Position numbers and translations under genes: made by a program. A stretch of 64,000 nucleotides of DNA from JAIBCL01 sp031411695. GTDB taxonomy: Bacteria > Verrucomicrobiota > Verrucomicrobiia > Verrucomicrobiales > Verrucomicrobiaceae. The stretch covers positions 7,375-71,374 of the forward strand of contig JANOBO010000155.1 in assembly GCA_031411695.1 (NCBI GenBank), read 5' to 3'. Of this stretch, positions 33,198-42,795 are shown one piece after another; the first letter of the stretch is position 1, and every line of letters begins with the position of its first letter. The notes under the pieces were generated by a model, which had not been told where the DNA came from, made no database searches, and saw only the letters and a list, made by a program, of their open reading frames with translations.

Positions 33198-33362
33198 CTA
33201 CTTTTTCCCGGCGGGATTGACCAGCGAAACCAGTGCTCCCAGCTCCTCTTTCACGCCTTGTGTGAATCCCGCGACGCTGAAGCCGTGCTCAAAGAGCACC
33301 ATCCAGCAGAACGTGGCTGCCACAAAGGCGATGATCCAGAGGGCTTTTGAAAGCAAACGCAT
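33198..33362 (-). CDS. Small single-pass membrane protein
   Basis: 54 residues, MRLLSKALWIIAFVAATFCW onward: one membrane helix, then a short soluble tail (HGFSVAGFTQGVKEELGALV, ending AGKK). Stop at 33198-33200, 40 bases before the TPR gene on the same strand. No family recognised; the clean hydrophobic N-terminus and operon position support a real gene. Confidence 0.55.
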   Translation of the reverse strand: MRLLSKALWIIAFVAATFCWMVLFEHGFSVAGFTQGVKEELGALVSLVNPAGKK

Positions 33363-33503
33363 AGTAACCCGGCGGGGGGCGCGAACTTATGATGCAAATC
33401 CGGCACCAGTCCAGCGGGACTTCGTCCTCCACCACACGCTGTACGACGGGGCCGGATGCGATGGTTGCGCGCGGTGGGAAACGTCCGTAGCTTCGCCGCA
33501 TTC

Positions 33504-35666
33504 ATGCCCCGCAGACCTTTCACTTTATCCGTCCGCCGGACCGCGCTTCTCGCATTGGCGCTGCTCCCGGCCTGCGGAAAACAAGAGGACCCGAGGGCGC
33601 GGGAAAGCACCACGGAAGCAGCGGCCGAAACAGCCCGGGCGGCGGACGCGAAGGCTTTGTCGAAGAAGCTCGCAGCCTTCACCGGCGCCCGCACAAAGGT
33701 CGTCTGGTCACAGTATCAAAAGGACACGGCCACCGACCCACGCTCAAACAACACCGGCCATCTCCTCATGGGCCTCGACACTCAAGATCCCCTCGGCGCG
33801 CGGGCCGTGAGCGCAAAGCCTGACAACTACACCCGGCCCATTCTCAGCAGCGACGGGGAAACGATTCTCTTCACGCAGAAGACCGTCACTTGGGACGCAC
33901 AGGATGCGAAGCACTACTCCGTCTCCATCCTGCGCACCGATTGGAAAGGCAGCGCGCCCAGCAAGATCAACGACGGCTATGCGGTGGATACTTGGAAGGA
34001 TCCGAAGACCCGCATCGAGTGGGTCTATGCGGTGCGGGACATCATCGCGTCTCCCGCAGTCTCGCTTCAGGCGAAAAAGCTCATCCGCTTTCAGCTCGAT
34101 CATCCTGACGAGGAGGAGCTCGTCTGGGATCAGACCCCTGTGTCGCCGGATAACATCCAGCTCTCACGCAATGGCCGCAGGGCCAGCGGCCAGTTCCCCT
34201 GGCCGGACGCAGGTCACTTCGTGCTTGGGGAAACGAGCACGTTCACAAAGCGCGGCACAGGGTCATGGCCGTCCCTCGCGCCGGACAACAGTTACGTCTC
34301 ATGGATTCTCGATGATCAGAACCAGAACCTCACCCTGTTCCCCGCAGACGATGCCGCGCCGTGGTCCGTGCCGCTCACCGCTTCGGGTGACTTGAGCAAG
34401 GGCAGCATCAATCATCCATCCTGGAGCAATCATCCGCGCTTCATCGCGCTGACCGGACCGTATCTCCCGGCCGCGAATCCATCCGAGGGCAGCGCCATCG
34501 GCACTGGCGGCTTGTCGTCCGAGGTCTTCATCGGCAAGTTCAGCGAAAAGCTCGACCAGATCGAAGACTGGTTCCGCATCACCGACAACGCGCTGAACGA
34601 CAACTACCCCGATGTCTGGATCGAAGGCGGGGACACCGCCGCTCTGGCAACGTTTGCGCAGGCATCCGACGCGCCGCCAGCCGCGCCCGTCACGCCTTGG
34701 CCTGCGAGCCAAGAGGGCCTCGTCTTCCTCTGGCAGCGCGGAGATGCGAAGAACCACCTCGCGCTGTCCGGCGGCCGCGATCTCGACTGCACGCTCGACC
34801 TGCACGGCGCCGCGCGCTTCGGGCGCAGCCACGAGATGCTGCTCGATGCCGGCACCTTTGAGCCGAAGGCCGACGTCACCACGATCATCGCGGATGCGCT
34901 CCAGTCGGCCATGCCGCTCGCCGTCGGCTTCATCCTGCACATCGAGGGCGAGGTGAAGTCCGCCCACGGCACGCTCGCCACCTTTCCTCATCTGCGGCTC
35001 ACCCTGCGGGACGGCATCATCAGCGCGGAGACTTCCTCCGGCATCATCGGCGTCGGTCCTGTGCAAGGCAGCGTGTGTCACGTCACCGCATCCGCTGGCG
35101 ATACCGGCTACAGCGTCACGCTGCAGGAAGCAGACGGGAAGAGCACGACGAAAATCTCCGCAGCACGTCCTCGGCAGGCCCCAGGCCGCCCCGTGGTGGT
35201 CTCATTTGGCGGCGGCAGCGGCGCGGGCATCGGCATGTCGCACGTCACCGTCTTTGCGCGAAAGCTCACGGCCGATGAAATCCAGGCGAACGCCAGCGTG
35301 CTCGCATCCCTGCCCGTCCCGACGCTTTCCACCACGCTCAAGCTGCGCGGCAAATTGCTGCAATCCTCATCCCCGCCCGCGCCCGGCTCCGGGGGTGCGC
35401 ATGGCGGTGCCCTCATCGAGTCCCTTTATGAAATCACCAAGGTCATCGAAGGCGAGGCAAGCGCGAAGCAGATCCTCGTGAGGCATTGGGCCGTCATGGA
35501 TGGCAAGCCCGTGCGTGGCCTGCCCCGCAAGACCGGCCTGGAGTACGACCTGCTCGTCCAGCCCTTCAGCGATCACCCGCAGTTCAAAAGCATCCCCTGC
35601 CCTGCCCTCGATCCCAAGCCCGCACTCGAACCTTGGCTGGACATCACCACGCCGTCGGTGAGGTAA
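33504..35666 (+). CDS. Large secreted lipoprotein, unknown, propeller-like
   Basis: 720 residues from the ATG of MPRRPFTLSVRR. The signal peptide ends in a lipobox, LLPAC-GKQE. The N-terminal half has TolB/WD40-like pieces (YTRPILSSDGETILFTQ; PDNIQLSRNGRRASGQFPWP; WPSLAPDNSYVSWI). The C-terminal half, after VFLWQRGDAKNHLAL, has a LamG/concanavalin-like look, with GMSHVTVFARKLTADEIQAN typical of such domains. Probably an outer-membrane or surface protein; ligand unknown. Confidence 0.7.
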   Translation: MPRRPFTLSVRRTALLALALLPACGKQEDPRARESTTEAAAETARAADAKALSKKLAAFTGARTKVVWSQYQKDTATDPRSNNTGHLLMGLDTQDPLGARAVSAKPDNYTRPILSSDGETILFTQKTVTWDAQDAKHYSVSILRTDWKGSAPSKINDGYAVDTWKDPKTRIEWVYAVRDIIASPAVSLQAKKLIRFQLDHPDEEELVWDQTPVSPDNIQLSRNGRRASGQFPWPDAGHFVLGETSTFTKRGTGSWPSLAPDNSYVSWILDDQNQNLTLFPADDAAPWSVPLTASGDLSKGSINHPSWSNHPRFIALTGPYLPAANPSEGSAIGTGGLSSEVFIGKFSEKLDQIEDWFRITDNALNDNYPDVWIEGGDTAALATFAQASDAPPAAPVTPWPASQEGLVFLWQRGDAKNHLALSGGRDLDCTLDLHGAARFGRSHEMLLDAGTFEPKADVTTIIADALQSAMPLAVGFILHIEGEVKSAHGTLATFPHLRLTLRDGIISAETSSGIIGVGPVQGSVCHVTASAGDTGYSVTLQEADGKSTTKISAARPRQAPGRPVVVSFGGGSGAGIGMSHVTVFARKLTADEIQANASVLASLPVPTLSTTLKLRGKLLQSSSPPAPGSGGAHGGALIESLYEITKVIEGEASAKQILVRHWAVMDGKPVRGLPRKTGLEYDLLVQPFSDHPQFKSIPCPALDPKPALEPWLDITTPSVR

Positions 35667-36022
35667 GTGGGCGCTAGGTGAAGCGGATGCTGGTGCAGTG
35701 GTGGCGAACAGCACGTGGCGGCCCCCAATGCCGGATTGGTCCATGAGGGCGGAGAGGGATGCCCGCACCGAGGGGGAGTGCCATACCCACCCCCTCATCC
35801 CAGCCCTCTCCCCAAGGGAGAGGGAGCCGGATGGCGCTGCCGCGCCGGTAGCGGCGGTGAGACCCTCGTCCAAACCTGAACAGGTTGCTCAGCGCATCCG
35901 AGCAGCAGCTCGTCAGGCTCCCTCTCCCTCGGGGAGAGGGCCGGGGTGAGGCGGATTCTGTTCGTTCGCACCCAGACGTTGCGCGTTCTCATCCACCGGC
36001 TCGCCGCCTCAAGGCATCCTTG
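35667..36022. other. Intergenic region holding a family C repeat
   Basis: No coding frame is credible here. It is occupied by the second family C inverted repeat (35789-35956) and its flanks. The right flank ends in CTCAAGGCATC, the complement of the GATGCCTTGA that begins copy 1. Confidence 0.65.
35789..35956. repeat. Palindrome family C, copy 2, reversed relative to copy 1
   Basis: Arms CCCCCTCATCCCAGCCCTCT and AGAGGGCCGGGGTGAGGCGG are inverted complements with few mismatches. The 39-bp tandem core of copy 1 is missing. It lies between convergent genes (33504-35666 and 36023-36469), so it could double as a bidirectional terminator. Confidence 0.8.
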
Positions 36023-36469
36023 CTAAAACACCAAACCCACGATACCACGCGCCGCGAGCTGGCGGTTCAGTTCCTGCGCGGCTTTGGCTCCTCGCGCGCG
36101 CAGCGCCCCGTCGGGCGCGGGAGACTCCGCGAGTTTTGTCCACGACCCGAGCATCTCGGCCCACGCTTTCGCAATGTCCTCGGGCAACCCTTCGACAGGG
36201 ACTTTCGTGAACTTTTCCGCCAGGGACTTCACCGCTTGCCGACGGTCGGCATCGGTCTCGACACTTTGCGTTTGATACCATTCCAAGATCTCGCGCATCG
36301 AGACAGCGAAGCGGTTCAGCGCCGCCTGCTCCGCGCTCGATTTGAGGATGGCCTCCTCGCGCTGCTTTCCGCCAGGCTTGCGTTTCTCCTGTTTCTTGTG
36401 GCAGGCCGTGGCCGCGAGCGCAAGGCACGCGAGCATAACGGTGGGCGGGAGGGAGAGCCGAAACCTCAT
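36023..36469 (-). CDS. Small lipoprotein, unknown
   Basis: 148 residues. Signal peptide with lipobox LAATAC-HKKQ, then a basic linker and a helical domain (AALNRFAVSMREILEWYQTQ; LAEKFTKVPVEGLPEDIAKA). It begins 2 bases after the DUF1501 stop and is probably in the same operon. No family recognised. Confidence 0.7.
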   Translation of the reverse strand: MRFRLSLPPTVMLACLALAATACHKKQEKRKPGGKQREEAILKSSAEQAALNRFAVSMREILEWYQTQSVETDADRRQAVKSLAEKFTKVPVEGLPEDIAKAWAEMLGSWTKLAESPAPDGALRARGAKAAQELNRQLAARGIVGLVF

Positions 36470-36471
36470 CG

Positions 36472-37962
36472 TCAGAGCAGGATGGGTTTCACCACGTTCC
36501 CGGCCACGTCCGTGAGCCGGAAGTCGCGGCCCTGAAACGAGAAGATAAACCGGTCGTGCTGGATGCCCATGAGAAGCATGACCGTGGCGTGGAAGTCGTT
36601 CACCGTCACCTTCCCCTCCACGACATCGAAGCCGAACTCATCCGTGGAGCCGTGGGTGATGCCGGGTTTCACACCCGCGCCCGCCATCCAGCAGGTGAAG
36701 GCGTCGCGGTGATGCTCCCGCCCGTACTCGCCGCCTTCTTTTTGCGAGCCCTGAGAGTATGGGGTGCGGCCGAACTCGGTGACGAACATGACCAGCGTGT
36801 CCTTCAGCATGTCCCTCGCTGTCAAATCCTCCAGCAGCGCAGCGGCGGGCCGGTCAATCTCGCGGGCGCTCACCGAGAAGCCAGCCTTGAGCCCGCCGTG
36901 GTGATCCCAGCCCGGATGATAAAGCTGCACGAAGCGCACGCCGCTCTCCGACATGCGTCGTGCGAGCACGCAGTTCCGCGCGAAGCTGCCGGGCGTCTCC
37001 ACATCGGGACCATAAAGCGCGAGCGTTTCCGGCTTCTCACCGGCGAGATCGATCAGGCCGGGCACGGAGGCCTGCATGCGGAAGGCCATTTCGTATTGCT
37101 CGATGCGCGCGTCGATCTCCGCCTCGCCTCGGCGCGCCAGTTCGTCCTGCTGCACCTCGCGCAGGCGGTCGAGCATCTTGCGGTGCAGCGTCTGCGGGAT
37201 GCCGGGCGGATTATTCAGAAACAACACAGGCTCCGCTCCCGCGCGGAACGGCACGGCCTGATGTTGCGATGGCAAAAAGCCGCTGTCCCAAAGCCGCGAC
37301 GAGAGCGGCTGGTCGGCGATCTTCTTCGTCACCAGCACGATGAAGGCAGGGAGGTTTTCGTTCTCGGAGCCGAGCCCGTAGCTGATCCAGGAGCCCATGG
37401 TGGGGCGGCCGGGAAGCTGGCTGCCGCTGTTGATGTAAATGATGGCGGGATCGTGATTCACCGCCTCGGACACCATGCCCTTGAGGAAGCAGATCTTGTC
37501 GGCCTGCCCGGCCAGATGCGGAAAGCGGTCGCTGAACCACGCGCCGCTCTGGCCGTGTTGTTTGAAATCAAACGCCGTGCCTTGCATGGGAAACGACGCC
37601 TGCAGCTTCGACATGCCCAGGGGCTTGCGGCCGTTGAAGACCGAGGCGGGCAGAGGCTCCAGCTCGCGCTTTTTGAGCACCGGCTTGCAGTCAAAAGAAT
37701 CGAGCTGCGACATGCCCCCGCTCATGAACAGGCAGATCACGCGCTTGGCCTTTGGCGCAAAGTGCGGCAGCGATGCGAGCTTCGCGTGCGCGGACGACTC
37801 ACCACCGAGCAAGCTGGCCAACGCCGCGCCCGCGACGCCGTAGCCGCCACGCAGGAGAACATCGCGGCGGCCCAGCCGGGGGTCAGGCCTGCCGGCTGAC
37901 AACGGATCATGGCTTGGATGGCTGGCATCCTTGCGCGTGGGTCGGTTTCTGTTTCGGCTCAT
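36472..37962 (-). CDS. DUF1501 protein with Tat-like signal
   Basis: 496 residues from MSRNRNR (a start five codons earlier is possible). Twin-arginine-like LGRRDVLLRGGYGVAGAALA, then FLMSGGMSQLDSFDCKP, GSQLPGRPTMGSWISYGLGS, RNCVLARRMSESGVRFVQLY, VMFVTEFGRTPYSQ and FHATVMLLMGIQHDRF. DUF1501 proteins are alkaline-phosphatase/sulfatase-like in fold, exported, and nearly always adjacent to DUF1549/DUF1553 genes, as here: the PSD1 gene lies just upstream (12 bases apart). Confidence 0.93.
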   Translation of the reverse strand: MSRNRNRPTRKDASHPSHDPLSAGRPDPRLGRRDVLLRGGYGVAGAALASLLGGESSAHAKLASLPHFAPKAKRVICLFMSGGMSQLDSFDCKPVLKKRELEPLPASVFNGRKPLGMSKLQASFPMQGTAFDFKQHGQSGAWFSDRFPHLAGQADKICFLKGMVSEAVNHDPAIIYINSGSQLPGRPTMGSWISYGLGSENENLPAFIVLVTKKIADQPLSSRLWDSGFLPSQHQAVPFRAGAEPVLFLNNPPGIPQTLHRKMLDRLREVQQDELARRGEAEIDARIEQYEMAFRMQASVPGLIDLAGEKPETLALYGPDVETPGSFARNCVLARRMSESGVRFVQLYHPGWDHHGGLKAGFSVSAREIDRPAAALLEDLTARDMLKDTLVMFVTEFGRTPYSQGSQKEGGEYGREHHRDAFTCWMAGAGVKPGITHGSTDEFGFDVVEGKVTVNDFHATVMLLMGIQHDRFIFSFQGRDFRLTDVAGNVVKPILL

Positions 37963-37973
37963 GTCACTCGTCT

Positions 37974-40900
37974 TCAATAGCTCGACACAAACGCGTCGCT
38001 GCTGATCAATGCGCGCGTCATCAACATCGTGGCGGCGATCTCAACTGCGGCGAGTTTCTCATCCGGCTTGGATGCGCCGGTGTTTGCCAGCAGCGTGGCA
38101 GCATCGTTCGGGTTCTTCGTGTAAAAATCGCGCGCCTCATCGATCAGCGCGCTCATCGACTTTTGCTGCGCCTCTGAGGGTGGCTGCGCGGTCAGCGCAC
38201 GAAACGCATCGCGCACGCGGGCGTCCTGCCGCGCTGCTTCGGGATGAGCGCGCACGAGCTTTTCCGCGAGCACGCGCGCGGCCTCGAGAAAGCCGGTGTC
38301 ATCCATCAAGGCCAGTGCTTGAAGCGGCGTGAGCGTGGACTCGCGGCGCACGAGGCAGAACTCACGCGTCGGGGCGTCAAACACGCTCATCATCGGCGGC
38401 GGGCAGGTGCGGCGCCAGAAGGTGTAGAGGCTGCGGCGGTACAATTTGTCGCCCGTGTCCTGCTGGTACACATGCTGCGTGCCGCTGTCCTCCCAGAGGC
38501 CGGCGGGTTGATACGGCTTCACGCTCGGGCCGCCGATGGCAGGATTGATCAACCCGCTGGCGACTAGCGCGGCATCACGCACCTGCTCCGCTGGCAGACG
38601 GAAACGCGGACCGCGCGCGAGCAGCCGGTTTTCGGGATCATTCCGGATCAGCGCAGGATCTGCAGGCAGCGACGACTGCCGGTAGGTCTGCGACAAGGCG
38701 ATCTCGCGGCACAGCGCCTTGATGTCCCAGCCGCTCTCGATGAGGCGGAGCGCCAGCCAGTCGAGCAGCGCGGGATTTGATGGCACGCGGCCCTGAAGCC
38801 CGAAGTCTTCCTGCGTGGCGACGATGCCTCTGCCGAAAAACATCGCCCAGATGCGGTTCGCCTCCACACGCGCGGTCAGCGGATTTCGCGCATCAGTCAT
38901 CCATTGCGCGAGACCCCGACGATCCTGCGGCGCGTCTTTTGGAAACGGCAGCAGCGCGCCCGGAGTGGCTGGTTGCACGGTCTCCCCATGCTGCCGGAAA
39001 TCGCCGCGCTCGAGCATCGGCGTGGCGCGGCGCGGCCCGTGCATCTCGCCCATGACCATCAGCTCGGTGAGCTGCGTGGAGAACTCGTTCTCCGACTGCC
39101 GCGCGCGTGTGAGTTTCTCCAGCGCCGACTTTGCCGGTGGGTCGATCTCCCGCGCAAACCAGTCCAGCCATGCGGGATCGTCCGCCTTCACCTGCACGCC
39201 GGCGAGCATCGCCACCTCGGCGGCGGACAGCTCGGCATCGTAGGCGCGCAGCTCGTCCAAGGCGGCACCACGCAGGCTGCTGTCGAGATTTCGTCCGCCG
39301 ACCTGCAGCATGACGGCCTCACCGCCGGTGGCATCGGCGACCTTGAGCGTGTCGAGATCACCCCACTCGGGGAGGTAGTCGATGTCCTTGTACAAATGGT
39401 CGCGCACGGTCTTCACCGGCATCTGCCTGCCATCGACGTAAAGCCTCATGCCGGCGGCGCGGCTGGAGCCGTCGTAGGTGAAGCCAATGTGGCGCCACTC
39501 GCGGAAGTCGAGTTCATCCGGCACCTGCACGCGGATGGCATTGCCAGGATAAAAATGGCCGAGCGTCGCGGTCAGCCTGCCTTCCTCAAACGTGATCTCG
39601 TAGCCGCGGTTCGCCGCATCGAGCCCGCCGCGCGTGCGGTGGAGGATGACGCCTTTCTCCGGCGCCTTCTCGCAGCGCAGCCAGAAGGAAAACGTAAACG
39701 GCTGCCAGCGGAGATAGTGCGCCAGCTTCGGCACGCCGTATTTCTTCGGCTTGTCCTTCGGAAACACGCACGCCATGCCGAAGCGGCCCCGCGCATCCTC
39801 CGCCGTCATGAAGGTGCCGCTGCCGCCGAGTGCCGGAGCATTGTCCGGGAGGAACTCGCGCGTCTTCGCGTTCACCAGATCGAAGCTCTGGTAAAGCTCC
39901 GGCGTGCGCGGCGGCGTGGGCGTCCTCACCGTCTGCCCGCTGGTGGCGAGCGAGGCCCAAAGACCCTCCCCGGTGCCGGGCGGGAGGCGCGTCTTCAGCC
40001 AACCGGGGAAGCGCTCCGCCGACTGGCTGCGCGCCTGCTGAAACGATTCCTCCGCACGCCGCACCGCGAGCTTGAGCTTCTCGTGCTCCGCCTGCTGCCC
40101 GGGCTTGTACACGAAGGCGGTGGGCGCGGGCACGCCGTTGCTGAAACGGGAGAAGAGCCCGAGCTCGTCGATGTTGTTCACGAACGCGGCGAACTGGTAA
40201 TACTCCTTCCGCGTGAAGGGATCGTACTTGTGATCGTGACAGCGGCTGCACTCCAGCGTGAGGCCGAGCACGGCGGTGGCGGTGGTCTTCACGCGATCAA
40301 ACACCTGATCCCAGCGATACTCATCAGGATCGCTGCCGGACTCGTTCGACTGCACGGAGAGCCGGTGAAACGCGGTGGCGACGACTTGGTCCTGCGTGGC
40401 ATTTGGCAGCATGTCGCCGGCCATCTGCCATTGGATGAACTTGTCGTAGGGCAGGTTCTCGTTGAACGCGCGGATGACCCAGTCGCGCCAAGGCCACACC
40501 TCGGAGTCAGCGTCCTCGTGCCGGCCATAAGTGTCGCCGTAGCGCGCGGCATCGAGCCAGACGGCTGCCATGCGCTCGCCAAAGTGCGGGCTGCGCAAGA
40601 GGCGGTCCACCTCGGCGGAATGCGACGGATCACTCGGATTTGCAGTCTGAGGCGCACGGGCAAATGCATCCAACTCCTCCAACGTCGGCGCTAGGCCGGT
40701 GAGGGCGAGGCTCACACGCCGCAGCCATTGCGCGCGGTCCGCCTCACGCGCGGGCTGGATTCCCTTCTTGGACAAAGCGTCGCGCACGAGCGCATCGATG
40801 GGATGCGCGGCACCCGGCACCGTCGGGATGACAGGTTGTTCAGGCGCGATGAAGGCCCAGTGATTCTCGTACTTCGCACCTTGGGCGATCCAGCGGCGCA

Positions 40901-41420
40901 GGAGGTTTTTCTCCGCATCACTCAGCGCATCGTGCTTCTCCGGCGGCGGCATGACCTCTTCCTCGTCCGTTGATGTGATGCGCTCGATCAGCTTGCTGGC
41001 CGCAATGTCGCAAGGGACGACAGCCTTGCGTTCGCGCGCCACCGCGCCGTCATCGAGCCGCAGCTTGCCTTTTCGCTTCGCCGCATCGGCGCCGTGACAG
41101 GCCAGGCACTTCGCTGCGAGCAGCGGCCGCACCTCGAAATTGTACGACACCATCGGCTCGTCACCGCGTGAGGGAGCGGCAGACAAGACCAAAGCGCCAC
41201 AGACAGTCGCAAGCGTCCGAATCAGGGTGCGGACCGGGCGGTGTGAGTGCGTTGCATTTGAGAAACTGCCGGGGGTGCGTTTCAAAGGGGGTGCCGGAAG
41301 TGTGCTGGAAGACGAACTCGCCGCAACCTGATTTGTCGTCACGTTTTGCCCGCGCTGGTAAATGTGCGCGCGCACCTCATCACGGCCGCGAGGCACGCGG
41401 GCAATTTCTCTTTGACCCAT
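37974..41420 (-). CDS. PSCyt1-DUF1549-LamG-DUF1553 secreted protein
   Basis: Cytochrome-like CLACHG in AAKCLACHGADAAKRKGKLR, then DUF1549 (LRRVSLALTGLAPTLEELDA; CSRCHDHKYDPF), an inserted LamG/concanavalin-like domain (EWRHIGFTYDGSSRAAGMRL), and DUF1553 (RVEANRIWAMFFGRGIVATQ; LALSQTYRQSS-type segment; FWRRTCPPPMMSVFDAPTRE). The start is uncertain. The signal-like stretch TLIRTLATVCGALVLSAAPS has no ATG in frame near it. The nearest are a GTG at 41340-41342 and an ATG at 41418-41420; the latter, used here, adds about 65 residues ahead of it. Exported; partner of the adjacent DUF1501 gene. Confidence 0.85.
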   Translation of the reverse strand: MGQREIARVPRGRDEVRAHIYQRGQNVTTNQVAASSSSSTLPAPPLKRTPGSFSNATHSHRPVRTLIRTLATVCGALVLSAAPSRGDEPMVSYNFEVRPLLAAKCLACHGADAAKRKGKLRLDDGAVARERKAVVPCDIAASKLIERITSTDEEEVMPPPEKHDALSDAEKNLLRRWIAQGAKYENHWAFIAPEQPVIPTVPGAAHPIDALVRDALSKKGIQPAREADRAQWLRRVSLALTGLAPTLEELDAFARAPQTANPSDPSHSAEVDRLLRSPHFGERMAAVWLDAARYGDTYGRHEDADSEVWPWRDWVIRAFNENLPYDKFIQWQMAGDMLPNATQDQVVATAFHRLSVQSNESGSDPDEYRWDQVFDRVKTTATAVLGLTLECSRCHDHKYDPFTRKEYYQFAAFVNNIDELGLFSRFSNGVPAPTAFVYKPGQQAEHEKLKLAVRRAEESFQQARSQSAERFPGWLKTRLPPGTGEGLWASLATSGQTVRTPTPPRTPELYQSFDLVNAKTREFLPDNAPALGGSGTFMTAEDARGRFGMACVFPKDKPKKYGVPKLAHYLRWQPFTFSFWLRCEKAPEKGVILHRTRGGLDAANRGYEITFEEGRLTATLGHFYPGNAIRVQVPDELDFREWRHIGFTYDGSSRAAGMRLYVDGRQMPVKTVRDHLYKDIDYLPEWGDLDTLKVADATGGEAVMLQVGGRNLDSSLRGAALDELRAYDAELSAAEVAMLAGVQVKADDPAWLDWFAREIDPPAKSALEKLTRARQSENEFSTQLTELMVMGEMHGPRRATPMLERGDFRQHGETVQPATPGALLPFPKDAPQDRRGLAQWMTDARNPLTARVEANRIWAMFFGRGIVATQEDFGLQGRVPSNPALLDWLALRLIESGWDIKALCREIALSQTYRQSSLPADPALIRNDPENRLLARGPRFRLPAEQVRDAALVASGLINPAIGGPSVKPYQPAGLWEDSGTQHVYQQDTGDKLYRRSLYTFWRRTCPPPMMSVFDAPTREFCLVRRESTLTPLQALALMDDTGFLEAARVLAEKLVRAHPEAARQDARVRDAFRALTAQPPSEAQQKSMSALIDEARDFYTKNPNDAATLLANTGASKPDEKLAAVEIAATMLMTRALISSDAFVSSY

Positions 41421-41448
41421 CCAGCCGACAAGGCTAACAACCGCGCCT

Positions 41449-42771
41449 ATGCCCGCCGCCTCCGACCGCCAGCACACCTTGGCGAAGCCCGCTTCACTGA
41501 CGGGCACCTCGCTGCATACCGGTGAGCAGGTCACGATCACCCTGCAGCCCGCGCCGGAGGATTTTGGCATCAAATTCCGCCGCATCGACCTCGAGGACAA
41601 GCCCTTCATCCCCGCGCTGGTCGAGAAGGTGCAGAAGGTCGAGCGCGCCACCACCATCGCCGAGGGCGGCGTGAACGTGCACACCGTCGAGCACGTGCTC
41701 TCCGCGCTCTGCGCCATGGGCGTGGACAATGCGATCATCGAGATGGATGCGAACGAGCCGCCCATCGTCGATGGCAGCGCGCTGCCGTTTGTGGAACTGA
41801 TCAAGAAGGCCGGCCTGCAGGAGCAAAAGGAAGCGCGGCGTGTGTTTGAGATCCGCGAGCCCATCTACCAGGAGACGCGCGACGGCACCATCCTGCACAT
41901 CGTGCCGGACAAAAAGTTCCGCATCTCCTGCACCAATGTCGGCCCCGGCGGCAAGCACACGCAGTATTTCTCCACCGAGATCACGCCGGAGATCTACGAG
42001 AAGGAGATCGCCCCCGCGCGCACTTTTGTTTATTACGAGGACATCGCGCCGCTGCTGGAGAAGGGCCTGATCAAAGGCGGCACGCTCGAGGCCGCCGTCG
42101 TCATTCGCGGCGACACTTTGCTCTCCAAACAGCCGCTGCGTTTCCCGGACGAGTTCGTGCGGCACAAGATCCTCGACATCGTGGGCGATCTCATGCTCTC
42201 CGGGAAGCGCATCCTCGGACACGTCATCGCCGTGCGGCCCGGTCACGGACCGAACGCCGAGCTGGCCCGCGCCGTCGTGAAGCAATACACCGAGATGCGG
42301 GCCATGGTGCCCGCCACCGTCCATATCCCCGGTGGTGAGGCCGTGCTGGACGTCGCTGAGATCATGCGAATCCTCCCGCATCGCTATCCATTCCTGATGG
42401 TGGACCGCATCGTCGGCTTCGAAGGCGAGAACAAATGCACCGGCGTGAAGTGCGTGACGATCAACGAGCCGTACTTCCAAGGTCACTTCCCCGGCCATCC
42501 CATCATGCCCGGCGTGCTGCAGCTCGAGGCCATGGCCCAGGTCGCCAGCATCGCCGTGCTGCGCAAACCGGAGTACCAAGGCAAGATCGGCTACTTCATG
42601 AGCGCCAACGAGGTGAAATGGCGCAAGCCCGTGATGCCCGGCGACATCCTCTTCATCGAGACTGAAATCATCAAGACCCGTCGCGTCGTCGCCCAAGCCA
42701 AAGGCCGCTGCATCGTGAACGGCCAGGTCGTGAGCGAGGCGGATTTGATGTTCACTTTGGTTGATCGCTAG
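41449..42771 (+). CDS. lpxC/fabZ: Bifunctional LpxC-FabZ fusion
   Basis: 440 residues. Residues 1-295 are LpxC (UDP-3-O-acyl-GlcNAc deacetylase, zinc): NVHTVEHVLSALCAMG (zinc His82), RHKILDIVGDLML (His239, Asp243) and HGPNAELARA (His266). Residues 300-440 are FabZ (3-hydroxyacyl-ACP dehydratase): ILPHRYPFLMVDRI, FQGHFPGHPIMPG (His346) and LQLEAMAQ (Glu360). The fusion combines the committed step of lipid A with fatty-acid elongation; it is a known arrangement in several phyla, including Bacteroidota. lpxA follows downstream. Confidence 0.97.
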   Translation: MPAASDRQHTLAKPASLTGTSLHTGEQVTITLQPAPEDFGIKFRRIDLEDKPFIPALVEKVQKVERATTIAEGGVNVHTVEHVLSALCAMGVDNAIIEMDANEPPIVDGSALPFVELIKKAGLQEQKEARRVFEIREPIYQETRDGTILHIVPDKKFRISCTNVGPGGKHTQYFSTEITPEIYEKEIAPARTFVYYEDIAPLLEKGLIKGGTLEAAVVIRGDTLLSKQPLRFPDEFVRHKILDIVGDLMLSGKRILGHVIAVRPGHGPNAELARAVVKQYTEMRAMVPATVHIPGGEAVLDVAEIMRILPHRYPFLMVDRIVGFEGENKCTGVKCVTINEPYFQGHFPGHPIMPGVLQLEAMAQVASIAVLRKPEYQGKIGYFMSANEVKWRKPVMPGDILFIETEIIKTRRVVAQAKGRCIVNGQVVSEADLMFTLVDR

Positions 42772-42795
42772 TCGCCTTCGCACTCGCACTCTTCC

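Noticed and set aside
41421..41864. Extension of the PSD1 frame to an ATG at 41864
   Set aside because: This part lies antisense to lpxC and has shadow-like Ser-rich composition.
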